Shown piece by piece: positions 1 to 12,023 of a stretch of DNA of 64,000 bases. Location of the stretch: assembly GCF_963576675.1 (NCBI RefSeq), contig NC_088916.1, positions 85,639,501-85,703,500 of the forward strand. The letters run 5' to 3'. The position numbers were made by a program, and so were the translations under genes. The notes beneath the pieces are model-generated. The model searched no databases and was not told the DNA's origin. It saw only the letters and a list, made by a program, of their open reading frames with translations. How positions within the stretch are numbered: position 1 is the stretch's first letter; every line of letters begins with the position of its first letter. This DNA is from Euphorbia lathyris (taxonomy: Eukaryota; Streptophyta; Magnoliopsida; Malpighiales; Euphorbiaceae).

Positions 1-1493
1 AAGAATTACGAAGTAAAAGATGATATTTTGGCCAAATACGTTGCTGAGGTCAAAAAATTGCTGGATCACATTGAAGCCAAAAAAACTAAGTGGGAACTGA
101 TCCATGTACCTTGAAGATCCAACACAGAAGCGGATCACCTAGCTAAAATGGCTTCCAGTAAGGAGAACTGGGCGGATCCAGAATGCCCATTCGAAGTCAA
201 AGCAGCTCCCGCGTTCGTTTTGGAGGAAGTATCCATATTCACGATAGTAGAAAGTGATTGGAGATCTACAATCCGCCAGTATCTGATAGATGGAGCTCTA
301 CCTATGGATAAGGAAGAAGCTCGGTGGATAGTCAGGAAGGCGGCCTATTTCTCTGTGATAAATGATTGCATGTACAGGAAGTCTTTTAGCCACACCTGGC
401 TGAAATGCATCGTGCCAGAAGAGGGACAACAAATCCTCAAAGAGTTGCATGAAGGTGTATGTGGAGCTCACGAGGCATCTACCTCCATTTTGAGGAAATC
501 CAGGTTAGCAGGATTTTATTGGCCTACGACAGAACTTGATGCTCAAAAGTTTGTGGAGTCTTGCCATAATTGTCAGATTCATGCAAATGAATCACACACT
601 GCTAAACACCTTCAAAGGCCCATCGTCGAAGGTCGACCCTTTGCGGTCTGGGGAATTGACATAGTTGGACCATTTCCTCCCACCAGAAGGCAAAGGAAGT
701 ATGTTGTAGTGGCTGTGGATCATTTCACCAAATGGGTAGAGGCTGAGGCTATCTCCTCTATCAATGCTGAACGAATGGTGGAGTTTGTCAAAATAACATC
801 ATTGGAAGGTATGGAGTTCCTCATACGATTATAAGTGACAATGGAACGCAATTCAACTGTGCAGAGTTTAAAACTTTCTGTGAGGAATTGGGCATTCTGA
901 ACAGGTTCGCCTCAGTTTATTATCCTCAGTCAAATGGTATGACCGAAGTTACAAACTAGGCAATCGTTAAAGGAATAAAGAAAAGATTGGGAGAGCATGA
1001 CAAGAAATGGGTGGATCAGTTAACGAGCGTCCTATGGGCGTATCGCACTACTCCCAGAACAACTACGGGCGAGACGCCATTCGCCCTTTGTCACGGTGTC
1101 GAAGCTGTAATCCCAGTTGAAATACAGGTCCCAAGTGACAGAGTTGCATTCTATTGCGAGGATGAAAACAGCCAAAGGTTGAAATAAAGTCTTGATCAAG
1201 TGGAGGAAAGGCGAGAGAAGGCATACGTACGCATGGCGGCTTACAAGCAGTGAATCGCAGCTTATCATGACAAGAATGCCAAACTTGTAAACTTGAATGT
1301 GGGAGACCTCGTACTCCGTAAAACAGACAAAATCCAATCCAAGGAAGGAAAAGGAAAGTTGGGGCTCAACTGGATAGGTCCATACAGAATAGTTGACAAG
1401 ATTGGGTTCGCCACATTTAAGATTCAAGACATGGAGGGAAACACGCTGCCGCGTACATGGAATCTCCAAAATCTCCGCAAATATTTTACCTGA
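1..1493 (+). pseudogene. Tat-type pol remnant: RNase H end and integrase
   Basis: The translated fragments run from the end of RNase H (motif EADHLAKMAS after an in-frame TGA at about 112-114) into integrase. An HHCC zinc-binding module is visible (LKELHEGVCGAHE followed by CHNCQ). The catalytic core opens with WGIDIVGPFPP and VDHFTKWVEAEA. A frameshift near 800-835 separates this from the ISDNGTQF and YYPQSNG parts of the DDE core, where the usual GxxE context is degenerate and a TAG follows. A second segment (987-1187) carries the WAYRTTPRTTTGETPF motif typical of gypsy integrases, and the last (1293-1493) carries the C-terminal GDLVLRK and WNLQNLRKYF motifs. At least three stops and one frameshift make it nonfunctional. 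Confidence 0.88.
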
Positions 1494-2122
1494 AAATAGA
1501 ATGTAAACAAGGTCTTGAGTACTCTTTTTCCTTTAGTAAGCTTTTTTCCCATGAGGTTTTTCTTATTAAAGGTTTTAATGAGGCTCACATATAAGACCCT
1601 CTTGCTGTAATAAAGCGTATCTCCAATCAATAAAAAGCAATTGTTCTATTGTCTTGCAGTAATATAAATATTCCAGTCTCAAAAAGAAAGGGAAGCACCT
1701 AACGCTTCCCACAAGATACTACTATCACATAGCTACTTTTTCTCCTCAAAGATAGGAGATCAATCTCATGGGCGAATCAATCCTTAATTGATCACCATTA
1801 GAGATAGAGTTAAAACATTTCTCGGAAGCGAGATCTTTACACTCTCTTACACCCTTCCCAAAGAAGGGTTCATAAGTCCTAAAGGCGGATCGATTCACCT
1901 CAAAGACAGGTAGCAAGACAATCCCTAAGACAACTTAACTTCCTCTAAAGGAATAGAACAGCTTCAAACCTTCACAAAGGTTCGCACTATGGAGTATGGC
2001 TAGCCACCTACTTCAAAACAAATCCTAAAAGCCTATAAATTTACTTACGCAAACGTCAAAGTAAAATAAATAATAGCAAGGATTAAACAACTATACTTAA
2101 AGTTTTACAAACAAAAATTAAA
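1494..2122 (+). other. Tat internal spacer between pol and antisense ORF
   Basis: About 630 bases with no supported coding sequence. It lies between the end of integrase and the end of the converging antisense ORF, so the two transcripts would meet here. No motif beyond AT-rich noncoding sequence was recognised. Confidence 0.5.
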
Positions 2123-4366
2123 TTAAACATTGACAGGAGCATCATCCTTAACATTCTTCTCGCCTGATGCGCCTTCTTGAGGGGCTTCCTTCTCAACGGC
2201 TCCGGATATGCCCAACAAAGAGATTTCCTTTTCCACAGAAGTAGTTCCCTCAAGAGGAAGAGTGCCATCAGTTATCAGCTCCTCACCCGCCTTTGGAGGT
2301 ACTTCTTCAAGGTCCACCAGCTTCATACTGGCCATAGGTTTGCTTTCTTCGGCGGGTCCCTTCATCCATTTCCGAACTTGATCACGGATGTAATCCTTGA
2401 CGTTCGGGATTTTGCGATATTTAAGGACAACATCCGGGTTAGGAACGGCGAACTCCGGATCAGTAAAATCAATCTCAGGATTCGCCAGTTGGACGTACGC
2501 CATGATCCATTCACCGTAAAAGAAAGCTTGCTCCCCCGCCATGAATTCAGCATCTGCTAAGGCATCCTCATGCTCCTTAGCATCCGCTTTGATCTTTTCC
2601 TTCAGCTTTTGGTTTTTAGCATCCTTGAGGGCAATGGCGGACGCGGCATTCGCGTTAGCATCAACGACTTCTTTCTCCAACTTTTCTATAGTGGCCTTAT
2701 CCGCCACACCTTGAAGGAGCTCAGCTTCCATAGCACGCAAGCGAGTATACATCTATCAAGACAAACAGTTCATTCAAACGAAAGAACAATGGCAAAACTC
2801 TCCCCATATGAGATCATTTATTCAAATCAAACAAAAGGACAGAAGGAACTTACCGTTAGCAGCTCTGTCTTTCCCATTCGGACATGGGTTGATCCTGGGA
2901 TCTGGTTTTGGTTCTTCTGCACCTCGCCCAACTGACCAAGAGCCTCGTCCAGGTCATTAATGACAGACTCATTCTCCAAAGATCCCTGGATACCATGTTT
3001 GGCGGACCAGTAACCGCCCAAGTCAGGCTTCGCCATCTACACAAACATGGGAAAGTCAGAACTTAAATTCAAAATATGGCAAGAGGAAAAGGTGAAACAG
3101 CTTACTTGTTCCTTCTCCGCCAAGGGCCTTGCGGATTTCATGGCATCCGCCATGAACTTTTGTCCGCCAGAAGCTGCAGGCTTCCTTTTCTTCAGAGGCG
3201 GATCGGCCATTATATCCGCAGGACGTTTCCCTGCACCATTCTGAGGATCCGTTGCCTGCCCTCTCTTTCGAGCTTCCTCCTCCTTCATTTTCTTACGCAT
3301 CTCTATAAGAGCGTGATTGGCCTTAGATAAACCCCTGACAAAGAGAACAATAAAGTAATCAAGGTTCAAAGAAAAGAACAAGGTTACCTTCATCAAATTG
3401 TGCAAACTTTGAGTAAATGAACTGGCCCCCTTCTCGGCGAATTAAGGGAATGTCATTCATCATGAAGTCCAAAGCGTCAGCATATGTCCAGGCATCCGCC
3501 CTGACACTCTTCATGAGATCCGCTACTACCTCATCACTATTTGTCAATATACGCATGTCTCCCGCCATATGCAAAGGTTTAGCATTCCAATACGATGGAA
3601 AGCCTAGGGACTCGCCCTCTTGTATCTTGACATAGAAGAATTTTTCGTCCCAAAGATGGACGTTGGACATCTTGCCGCTAAACGATGAATATACTCCAAA
3701 CTTTGCAAATGTGAGGAAAGACTCAGACTTTCGCTGTGACGGTTTATGAAATGATCGAAAGACACGAGGGGTGCACACTACCCCTAAGTTTGAAGCTAGG
3801 TAACAATCTAAAGCTAGATCTAACCAGCCATTTGGATGTAATTGGCTGGCAGTGATGTCAAAGTAAGCGAGGATGTCCGCCATCATCTTTGGAAGAGGAA
3901 GTCGGAACCCTCTTTCTATATGACTACAATATACAGTCAGATATCCGTTTGGCGGACAGGCGGGTCGTTGATGAGGAGCCGCGAATTGAGTCTCATAGTC
4001 CTTTATCCACGGAAAACGATTCGCCAGATCCGCGGCGCTCATGCGAGATGGAGTAGACGCCGCACGGGGCACCTTTTTCCTAGCTGGGGTAGAAGAAGAG
4101 GTCGCCATCCCGGAAACTCGCCTAGAATCTATTGCCGGAGCAATACCGGTAATGGGGACGGAAAAATTTTGAATTCTACTTGAACGAGTTCGACCACTAT
4201 TTTGCGCCGAGTTACGCAACTCAGCTAAATTAGAGATAACTGTATCCTCGGAAGAGTAAGAATTTTCCGATGAAGAAGTAGTCCAGCTAACGGCGATTTC
4301 AGAGGAAGAAGTCAAATTAAAAAGCTCAAAGGTCGATTCGGAGGATGAAGAAGAGCTCTTAAGCAT
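2123..4366 (-). pseudogene. Antisense extra ORF of the Tat element, exon-like blocks
   Basis: A minus-strand gene lies between pol and the 3' LTR. The first block (4366 to about 3388) encodes a Ser-rich N-terminus, then a region with NRFPWIKDYETQF, GFRLPLPKMMADILAYF and the LGVVCTPRVFRSFHK stretch. These resemble the 'putative gypsy type transposon' domain seen in such antisense ORFs. Further blocks follow at about 3334-3110 (basic, KR-rich), 3036-2860 and 2752-2123 (acidic, predicted coiled coil, ending in stop). The first block ends at a GAAG|GTAACC donor, so introns are likely. The reading phase I tried across the first intron does not join cleanly, so either the exon edges are misplaced or the copy has decayed. 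The protein's function is unknown; it is not gag or pol. Confidence 0.7.
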
Positions 4367-4654
4367 TCAAAAAAAATAGAGTGAAAAAAATGAACTTACA
4401 TGAAAGTAAAAGCTTCGAAGAACTCTGAAACTCCAAGAAAAGCTCTGAGCAAAGAAAGCGCAAAATAAAATGGAGAATAAGAGCAAATGAGGAAGAAAGA
4501 GAAAAAGAAGAAGGAAGAAGACGGTTTCTCTCTTCTCGAGCGGCGCGCCCACAACACGTGTCACCCATCGATTGGCATTGAACAGAGTGACCATTAATGC
4601 AGGTAATCATGACGGCGCGCGAAGAAGCTCAAAAGCCCTAAAGGACTTTAAAGG

Positions 4655-5181
4655 AATTTTAGGGGGGCTTCTGATAACATTGTGATATTATCCCAATGAT
4701 CAAAAAGGATATTCGCCTCAAACAGCCACGTGTTGATCACTTGATACCGGCGTATCACGGCGTATTGAGCAAAGGGATCCGACAGGCGGATCACCAATAT
4801 CTCACCACAAGAGATCCGTGGGCGAACCTAAGAGGCGAATCACCATAACCGCCCAATCTGCTATTGAAACAGCTGAGCCGATCCCGCACTAAGAGACCAT
4901 TAATAAGCAATCAATTTCCTAAACGGATATGCTTAAAGGGAATCAGTAACCGCCATTAATGGAGCATTAATAGAGACTTTCTAGTTACTAAAGGTTACAA
5001 CTTCATGACTATATATAGCTAGTATCTCGAGCCATCAAGGTACACATTCACTTACCCTTTGTCAATTCAGTTTGCTCTCTAATTCTTCTATACTGACTTT
5101 GGCATCGAAGCTTCCACTCGTCGAACCCAACGACGCCCCCACAGAGACGGAAACCTATCGGAAATTCTCCACTAGTCATCA
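4655..5181 (+). repeat. Tat 3' LTR with preceding polypurine tract
   Basis: A purine-rich tract with a run of six G (about 4656-4669) precedes TGATAACATTG at 4672, the probable LTR start. A TATA-like ACTATATATAGC lies near 5008. Downstream is a segment mentioning CTCGTCGAACCCAACGACG that is typical of Tat LTR ends. The end is placed at TCATCA (5181) because it forms a TG...CA pair with the start. The other LTR is outside the window, so the end is tentative. Confidence 0.55.
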
Positions 5182-5559
5182 ATTTCATTATTATGGTTTT
5201 ACTGTACAATCAATGTATCTAATCACAAATAGAAAAAAACCCCTAACTCATTTTGTTTTTGTTTTCTTTTTGAAATAGCTTCCTGCAGGCGGTACATGGA
5301 ATTAAGGGCGACACAAACGAGAAAGGGGGTATTTGAAGGTTAAGAATGTAAGGGAACGTGGATGAAGATAGGATCTACAATCAAAATTCTGTTTACAAAT
5401 ACGAATCGCCTAGACCTAGGCTTACCTTCTTGCTCGATGCCATTATCGACATAGGTTCGATTCCCAAGGTATGATGACCACCATTTACAACATAGGTTTT
5501 AGAAGGTTTTGTATTTTATTGGATTCTCACTTATTTTCTTTCGTTTTTGGTTTGCCGGA

Positions 5560-6078
5560 TGCAGAAATTTCTCATTTGCAGTGAGGGATTCCCTGATTAA
5601 TATTGGTCCTTTGAAGGACATCTCATATGGTTTAAGAATTAATGCCCATGCGAATGCAACTGGAATTGCCAAACAGAGCAACTATGAACTGGTCAGTAGG
5701 TTGCTATTTTGTGGAGTTTTACAAGAATTGAAAATTGGGCAATAAATGGGCTTTAATTTGGATGTGCTGTGCTTGTATTTTTCTCTCTTTCTAACTGCAA
5801 GAGACAACACTTTTGCTTGGATCCCTCTGCTCTTTCCCCAATCTGATATTTTGGGGCCAGTGTTGCATTGCATTAGGAAGCCAAAGATCTGAAGCTCCTC
5901 TTGAAGGGAGAAACATGAGTCTCAGAATTACAGATTGATTTATATCCATAATCTTTGTAGTTTTCTGAACCTCAGTTCTTTTGCTGCTTGTTTACTGCAT
6001 TCAGGTGTGCTCCTCTGGTCATGGAAAAAATGGCTCTCTCTTGGACAATCAATTCTCCCTGAAATAATCACAGAGGTC
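5560..6078 (+). pseudogene. CPSF160 (CPSF1) gene fragment
   Basis: Two exon-like blocks match the plant 160-kDa subunit of the cleavage and polyadenylation specificity factor, a beta-propeller protein of mRNA 3' processing. The first (about 5565-5694) translates to SFAVRDSLINIGPLKDISYG and continues LRINAHANATGIAKQSNYEL. The second (about 6004-6078) starts VCSSGHGKNGSL and ends PEIITE after an internal frame disturbance. An intron-like gap of about 300 bases lies between them, so this is a genomic, not processed, copy. Normal CPSF160 exceeds 1,400 residues; only about 70 are seen here, so it is a fragment. Nearby CACTA termini suggest, but do not prove, capture by a transposon. Confidence 0.72.
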
Positions 6079-6959
6079 TGATTTCACTCTTTATTTTCCA
6101 AATTTGTTTCTATTCATGGTTTAACAATTCATTAATGGTATTTTGTTATAGCTGATAAATTGAGAAGACAAGTAATCTTGGTTTTTCTTTTTAGTTAATC
6201 GTTTTGGTTGAGGGAGGATAATTACTTTCTATTTTCATGAACTCTCTGATTGTTTGGTTCATTCTTAATATGCAAATGTGAATTTCTTTTTCCCATATGG
6301 TTTTATGCTTTGACTCAGTGGGTTTGTTGGTAATTTAGTCATTACAGGGGAAAATTATTTGCAGAATAAATGTGCTTTGGTGATAGAGTTGAAGAAACAT
6401 GGTGAAACAGGGAGTTTATTATTACTATTCTCACATAGGAGATTCAATGATGCAAGCCTTGAACAAAATAGGGTAAGAGGAGCTATGATTTTCTCTCTTT
6501 TTTGACAGAGGAGTTATCTTTTCTCTGCAATCTGGATCCTTATTAATTTTTTTCCAACTGGTTGTAATTTGAGCTTTCTTCTCATTTCAGGATATTTGTG
6601 TTTTGGAATTTATTGGCTACAGGCATCAAGATGTAAGGGGGTATAGGTTCACACATAGAAAGCATATCAGAAGAGGTCAAGAAGTCTCAAATGCAACAAT
6701 ACACCTGAACTATGGACCTCGCTTTATTTTATTACAAGTTTTGTTCGTTGCTCTTGTTTTATTGTTTTGAAATGGTACAAGGATACATTTGTTGATATAT
6801 TATGAAGTTATACATTTAAGCAATTATCTATGAAGATCAGATATATATTTTTTTTTGAAGCTTTCGACTCATAAGCAATGATCTCTGCAAATTCTTTATT
6901 TTACATGCATGGGTATTCGTATGAATATTTGCTTATTATTATTTTGCATAATAATTATA
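6079..6959. other. Unassigned AT-rich stretch
   Basis: It contains short coding-like pieces (about 6363-6471 and 6595-6770, reading + strand) that could be further exon relics, but no family was recognised. The rest is AT-rich with no repeat structure that can be named. Confidence 0.35.
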
Positions 6960-7450
6960 AAAGCATCCAACAAAACAAAATTGCAATCAAATAGTTAGAA
7001 AAACAAAATTGAAATAAAAGAGACAGCAATAAATTGTTATTTTGTTTGTGTAGCTATATATCAATAATTAGCTACAGATGAACTTAAATTCACAATTTAT
7101 TAAATCATTTTTTTTACTACAAGTAATTTATATTTATATCAATAGATCAATTTTTTTTTTGGTACTAGTAATTTATATCTATATCAATAGATCATTTTTT
7201 TTTTGCTACATGTAACTTATATTTATATCAATAAAGAACATAATTATAGTAGCATTTTAATTATTTTGTAGCTATATATATTGGTTATTAGCTTTAAATG
7301 ACTTAACTTACGTAGCTAAAGTATTAGCTACGCCACTTCTTGCTACGACAAGCTACGAAATATATTTTTGTGGCTAAATCATTTTGCCGCAAATGTTTAC
7401 AGAATTAGTCACAATTTTACCCGTAGCAATAAAGGTGATTTGTTGTAGTG
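6960..7450. mobile_element. CACTA-like non-autonomous element, right end only
   Basis: The segment ends at 7450 in ATTTGTTGTAGTG, the reverse complement of the plant CACTA terminus CACTACAACAAAT. Inside it are repeated GCTAC-rich subterminal motifs (for example TAGCTACG near 7325). It also holds three imperfect tandem copies of a unit of about 45-48 bases at roughly 7104-7232. No matching left terminus was found, so the left limit is arbitrary. Confidence 0.55.
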
Positions 7451-7649
7451 ATTGCATTGCATCTATTGCAGCTAACAAGTGATTCTGTAAGTTATTTGCA
7501 TATGGCTGCTAGTATGAAAAGGCTTTAGCTCTATTCAACTAAATATGAGTTGCACTGTGTCAAGAAAAAATGGGGTCTACATTGGACATGAGCCCTATTA
7601 ATTTTGGATATGTAACTATTAGTTGGGTGTTTCTTGATATCTCTTCTCA

Positions 7650-8210
7650 TGCAGGTTGCTTACTGGATCAATTCTGGCTCATGAGATGATGCATGCATGG
7701 ATGCGACTTAGAGGTACTTATATTTTTATTTATGTTAGTTCATATTCTTTAGCATTCACATCAATGGTGGTAATATATGATAGCAATTTCTTCTGACAAA
7801 AGGATACCCCAATTGTTGACTGTATTTTGGTGATCAGCTTCATTTTGTTCTTTGAATTGTTTAAGGTTTCCAACATCTGAGTCAAGATGATGAAGAGGGT
7901 ATCTGTCAGGTGCTTGCACACATGTGGTTAGAGACTCAGCTCAATCCCAATCTTGCATTTTTCTCTGCTTCCAGATCTTCAATCCCAATCTTGCATTTTC
8001 CTCTACTTCCAGATCTTCAAAAGGGGGGCACAAGATCTCCATTTGAGAGAAATCTTGGAGACATTTTCAAGCATCAAACTGAATCTTGACACTTGTCCAG
8101 TATATGGAGATGGATTCAGAATGGGCCAGCGAGTCGTGCAAAAGTATGGCCTTGAAAAGGCACTTGAACATATTAGATTGACAGGGAGGTTTCCATGTTT
8201 TGAAGGCTAG
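7650..8210 (+). pseudogene. DA1/DAR-type peptidase, C-terminal fragment
   Basis: Three exon-like blocks match the C-terminal peptidase domain of DA1-family proteins, ubiquitin-activated peptidases that limit organ growth. Block 1 (about 7654-7712) encodes LLTGSILAHEMMHAWMRLRG, including the zinc-binding HEMMH motif, and is followed by a GT donor. Block 2 (about 7865-7932) encodes GFQHLSQDDEEGICQVLAHM. Block 3 (about 8020-8210) encodes SPFERNLGDIFKHQTES and, in another frame, DTCPVYGDGFRMGQRVVQKY then LEHIRLTGRFP and a stop. One extra T near 8087 causes the frame change. A direct duplication of about 41 bases sits just upstream of block 3. The UIM and LIM parts are absent, so this is a truncated, frameshifted copy. 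Confidence 0.82.
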
Positions 8211-8343
8211 GATCTAAAAACATTTTATTAGATTACTAGAATTATATATGCAACTAATTAGCATAGTTTTGTAATTATAATCTTATATTTTTGGATTTAT
8301 ATCAACATATTTTAGTTTATACTATATTCATATTTAGTGCGTG

Positions 8344-8367
8344 TATATATATATATATATATATATA
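8344..8367. repeat. (TA)n microsatellite
   Basis: A short uninterrupted TA dinucleotide run, directly visible. Confidence 0.9.
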
Positions 8368-8410
8368 ATAAATATCCATTTAAATGCATTATTAATATTA
8401 AAAAAACATT

Positions 8411-8787
8411 ATATTGACAGAATTTCGTCAGCAAATTGAATTTGTGACGATATTCATAGCTGGTGGAATTTGATATTTGTGACGTAAAATATCGTGATGG
8501 AATGATACTTTGTGACGGAATAAAGATTGAGACATTTTGTTCCGTCTTTGTAATGCGTCATAAAGCGTGACGTTTATTTTCGTCCCGAATTTCATCTCTC
8601 CTTGTGACGGAATTCCGTCACCTTTCCGTCCCAATATTCCGTCACAATAAACGTAAGCAGAATTTGCAACGATCGATATAACTACGGTTTCGATCCGTAT
8701 AAATTCCGTCGCAAATGACATTTTGGGACGAAAATGAAGGATTTGTGACGGAAATTTTCATCACTGTTTGACTATTTTCTAGTAGTG
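8411..8787. mobile_element. CACTA-like element end with TGTGACGGAA subterminal repeats
   Basis: The sequence ends at 8787 in TTTTCTAGTAGTG, the reverse complement of the CACTA-type terminus CACTACTAGAAAA. Upstream are many copies, in both orientations, of a short motif around TTTGTGACGGAAT/ATTCCGTCAC, as expected for subterminal transposase-binding arrays. No left terminus was identified. It may be the right end of a larger element that includes the DA1 fragment immediately to its left. Confidence 0.65.
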
Positions 8788-9916
8788 AACGTTTATACAC
8801 TGCTGGGCTCAGCCTTTGGTTCTGCCAAGTAATTTTTCTAACTTGTCCTAGTTCATCCGAAACAGCAATAGCAGTCTTGCTCTCCATATAGAACTAATTT
8901 TGTGACCCACGTTTTATGTGGATACCAGCTAGTAAAGTAGGCAGTGAGCACAATTTTACAAAAAAAAAAAATATTTGAAACTCGAATATCTGAGCGTTTT
9001 TTCACATTATTTAAGAAAACAAAGGAATAAAGAGAGGGGTGCCGACGTGAAGTGTGAATTAAATCATAACAAATGCAATATCAAACTAAAAAAGGTTATA
9101 GTATCACAGCATATTATGGTTATAAGTTACACAAACAAAGCACATTATTCAATATTAAAATCTTATCCATTGGTTATCTATTGAAATACAATCAATCAAC
9201 ATACTAGAAGTAATAATAATCAGAAATTTTTGGATGCTTTACAAAATCCTTCCATTCCTTTCTTTATTCATATTCTTATGAGAATCTACCCTTGTTTATG
9301 TTTATGCATTCACTTTTATGCAATTTGTAGGCGGAAATTTTTAGTATAATTAAAATATAGAGATCAAATCTATGAAGTACATAAATCAAAATAATAGGGC
9401 CAACAACATTCCCACTGTTTATAATGTGATATTTTGCTTTATGAACATACAATTAGTCCATTGACGTGAAAAGTTCAATTTTAACATTATTTTCTCTAAG
9501 AAAAAAAAAACTCATTCCACTCTGCTTTTGACATGTCCATTTTCAAAGAAGCAATACCAATTTTTCCTTTAGTTTTTGGCTGCATGTCCATCTTTAAAGA
9601 AGCAATGGATAATAAAATCACCTTAATATTATCAAATATTTAAAAAATAAATGGTAGAACCACTTTTAACATGCATTCTCAATCGGTTTAGTAAAATACA
9701 AAAAAAATAAAATAAAATAAAACAGTTTTGCAATTTGTTTGATTCTGTGTTCACAAGAGCATTTCTACCCCACAACTTGTAACTCCTAAGAGTAATCAGA
9801 ATATTTAGTAGTAATTTTGAAAGTTTAAGTTTAATTTCTGAGGATGACAGTTTAAAAAAGAAACAGATTATATGATACAATAAAAACAACAAAGATGATA
9901 TTGGTTCTAAGTAGAA
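8788..9916. other. AT-rich intergenic DNA 3' of the UGT gene
   Basis: No supported gene or repeat. It lies downstream of the minus-strand glycosyltransferase and presumably contains its 3' UTR and polyadenylation signals, which cannot be fixed without transcript data. Confidence 0.5.
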
Positions 9917-12023
9917 TTAAAATGAGGAAATAAACTTCGCCAAATCATTCAAGGCATTATAAGAAGAACCACCTTCTTTTATCTCCAATTCTGCTTTGAG
10001 TTTGAACTCCATCAACCTCTTCACAGCTTTATCTATCTCTCCTCTCTCCATTTTAGTATCTAATTGCAAACCAACTCTCCAAACTTCACTTACAAATCTT
10101 GCAGTCACCTTCTGATCACCAAACCCAGGTCTGCACAACAATGGAACGCCTTCACATATACTCTCCAATATTGAATTCCATCCACAATGGCTCCAAAACC
10201 CTCCTACTGCTTCATGTCCCAAAACTTCCCTTTGAGGCGCCCATTTCACAATACAACCTCTCTCTCCAACACTTTCAACAAACCCTTCAGGCAATGCTTC
10301 TATCGAACCCGGCCGAATCACCCACAAGAATGGTTGCCTGCTGTTCGCTAAACCCCAAGCCATTTCAGCTATATCCTTCTCTGAATTTGTTACAATGCTT
10401 CCTGTGCTTATATAGATTACAGAATTGATGGTTTGCTTGTCCAACCATGTTATGCAGCTTTTATCTTCTTCTAGAAAGCAACATGGTGTTGATAGAAAGA
10501 GAGGGACACGTCTGTGGAGAGGGCCTATTGCAAAGATTGGAACTTGGCTTTGTTTTTGGAATTGTGTCAATGATGAGTCTTCAAGGCATGTCATTGTGTT
10601 GCAGATTATAGCCTTGGAACTTCCTATATTCATTGCATTAGATAATAGCTTGAAGAAACTTTGTATGGGCCCAAAATTTGAAATAGGAAGTTCCTTTACT
10701 CTGAGTATAGGATGCTCTGGTGCTGGTTCATGTGACATTGGATCTGTGTTATGTAAGTAAATATTAATTCTCTAGTTTCTAGCTTCATTAATCTGTAGAC
10801 ACTTAGTAAGGCAGCATGCTGGAAAAACTGTAAGAAACAATGAACAACCATTCTGGGAAAGCTTACCTATATTGATTGGATCTATAATTGTCTAGTATAG
10901 GGTTGACACTTCAACTTAAACTTTTGGATATGTACAAAGATTGTTTATCACAACAAACATAGTATCTAATTTCATTTAACAAGCCAAGTATTCCTATAGG
11001 GATTTTATCAAACTTCTAGATTATGGTTAACTTTTGTCCAACAGTTAGTTTGACATGATACCCAAATTTAGATGCCATTTATAGAGGGGGCCGGGTCATC
11101 TAAGGATGGAGATTCTTAGTTGGCAAACTTATGGTATTAGGGGACCTATATTGTATATTCTCATTCAACTAAAATGTTAATTGAAACTCTAGTTCATAAC
11201 TTATATATTATAATTTCTTGGTTGGATCACCTGACCTAATCTCCATTAGAAAATCCCCTTAGTAGAAGGTTGATGTTTCCCATCACTCAGAATTAAACTC
11301 TATTAAACTCTATCAGGTCTATTAAATTAAACTCTATCAAACTATAGATCTTTTATTCTTCAAATTAACATCTTCTATTAAGCGATAAATCTTCCTATTT
11401 CAGTGTGTTTTCTATCTGAAATACTAATAGTCTATCTACCCATCCACATCTAAACTCCATGTGTATATGCATTTGATCAAAGAAGTTAATTTCACTAGCT
11501 TATAATTATCAAATTATTAAAAAGTGTATGTTATTTCATCTAGATTCTTCCTTTAGAGATTATATGACCAACCTGGTAAGGGGAGATGACCTTCAGCCCT
11601 GAGTCGAAAAGCATTAGTAGTGCAGAATAAGATGCTTGGAATTTTTAGATTATAAGCAGCAGCTTCAGCAAAGTATGAGATTTCATCGTAAATTATACAA
11701 ACAATTTCATCCTGTTGAATTAGCTTGCTTAAGCAATCTTGGAAAGGAGCTTTGCAATTTTCATTGAGAAGCAAAACAATTCCAGTTTTGTGTGAAGAAG
11801 ACATATCTTCATCTGACAACTTATCTTCTATTGGTAGAAAATCAAATTGAAGATGGTCTGAAGAATTTGGGGAGTTTAATTTGGTACTTTGAGCAATGGT
11901 GATTAAAAAGTCTTTTGATTTAAGGGTTTCAGCAAGCTGAATCATTGGGTTTAAATGCCCCTCGAATGGACTGGAAACTAGAACAAGGCGAACATGTTTC
12001 TGTTTTTCTTTTTCATCTTTCAT
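9917..12023 (-). CDS. UDP-glycosyltransferase, UGT76-like, two exons
   Basis: A family-1 glycosyltransferase that would transfer sugar from a UDP donor to a small acceptor in the cytosol; the acceptor cannot be inferred. Exon 1 is 12023-11573 and exon 2 is 10743-9917. The CCAG|GT donor and CAG|AT acceptor give a phase-1 intron of 829 bases and an uninterrupted protein of about 425 residues ending FISSF. The presumed catalytic His is residue 23 (FEGHLNPM) and the paired Asp is residue 113 (IIYDEISYF). The 44-residue PSPG donor-binding box spans about 318-361 and contains WAPQREVLGHEAVGGFWSHC and ends FGDQ. The single intron position and the LPISNFGPIQSF region fit the UGT76 group. The length is slightly below the usual 450 because some loops are short. 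No disabling lesion was seen. Confidence 0.93.

Larger units (their letters stand above)
1..5181 (+). mobile_element. Ty3/gypsy Tat-lineage retrotransposon, 3' portion
   Basis: The 3' half of a Tat (Ogre/Grande/Retand-type) LTR retrotransposon enters at the left edge of the window. In order it holds the end of RNase H, integrase, a noncoding spacer, an antisense extra ORF, a G-rich polypurine tract near 4660-4669 and a 3' LTR. An antisense ORF between pol and the 3' LTR is known in the Tat lineage, and this layout is the main reason for that assignment. The pol frame has several stops and a frameshift, so the copy is dead. The 5' LTR, gag and most of pol lie outside the window. The right boundary is estimated from a TG...CA pair and could be wrong by tens of bases. 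Confidence 0.8.
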
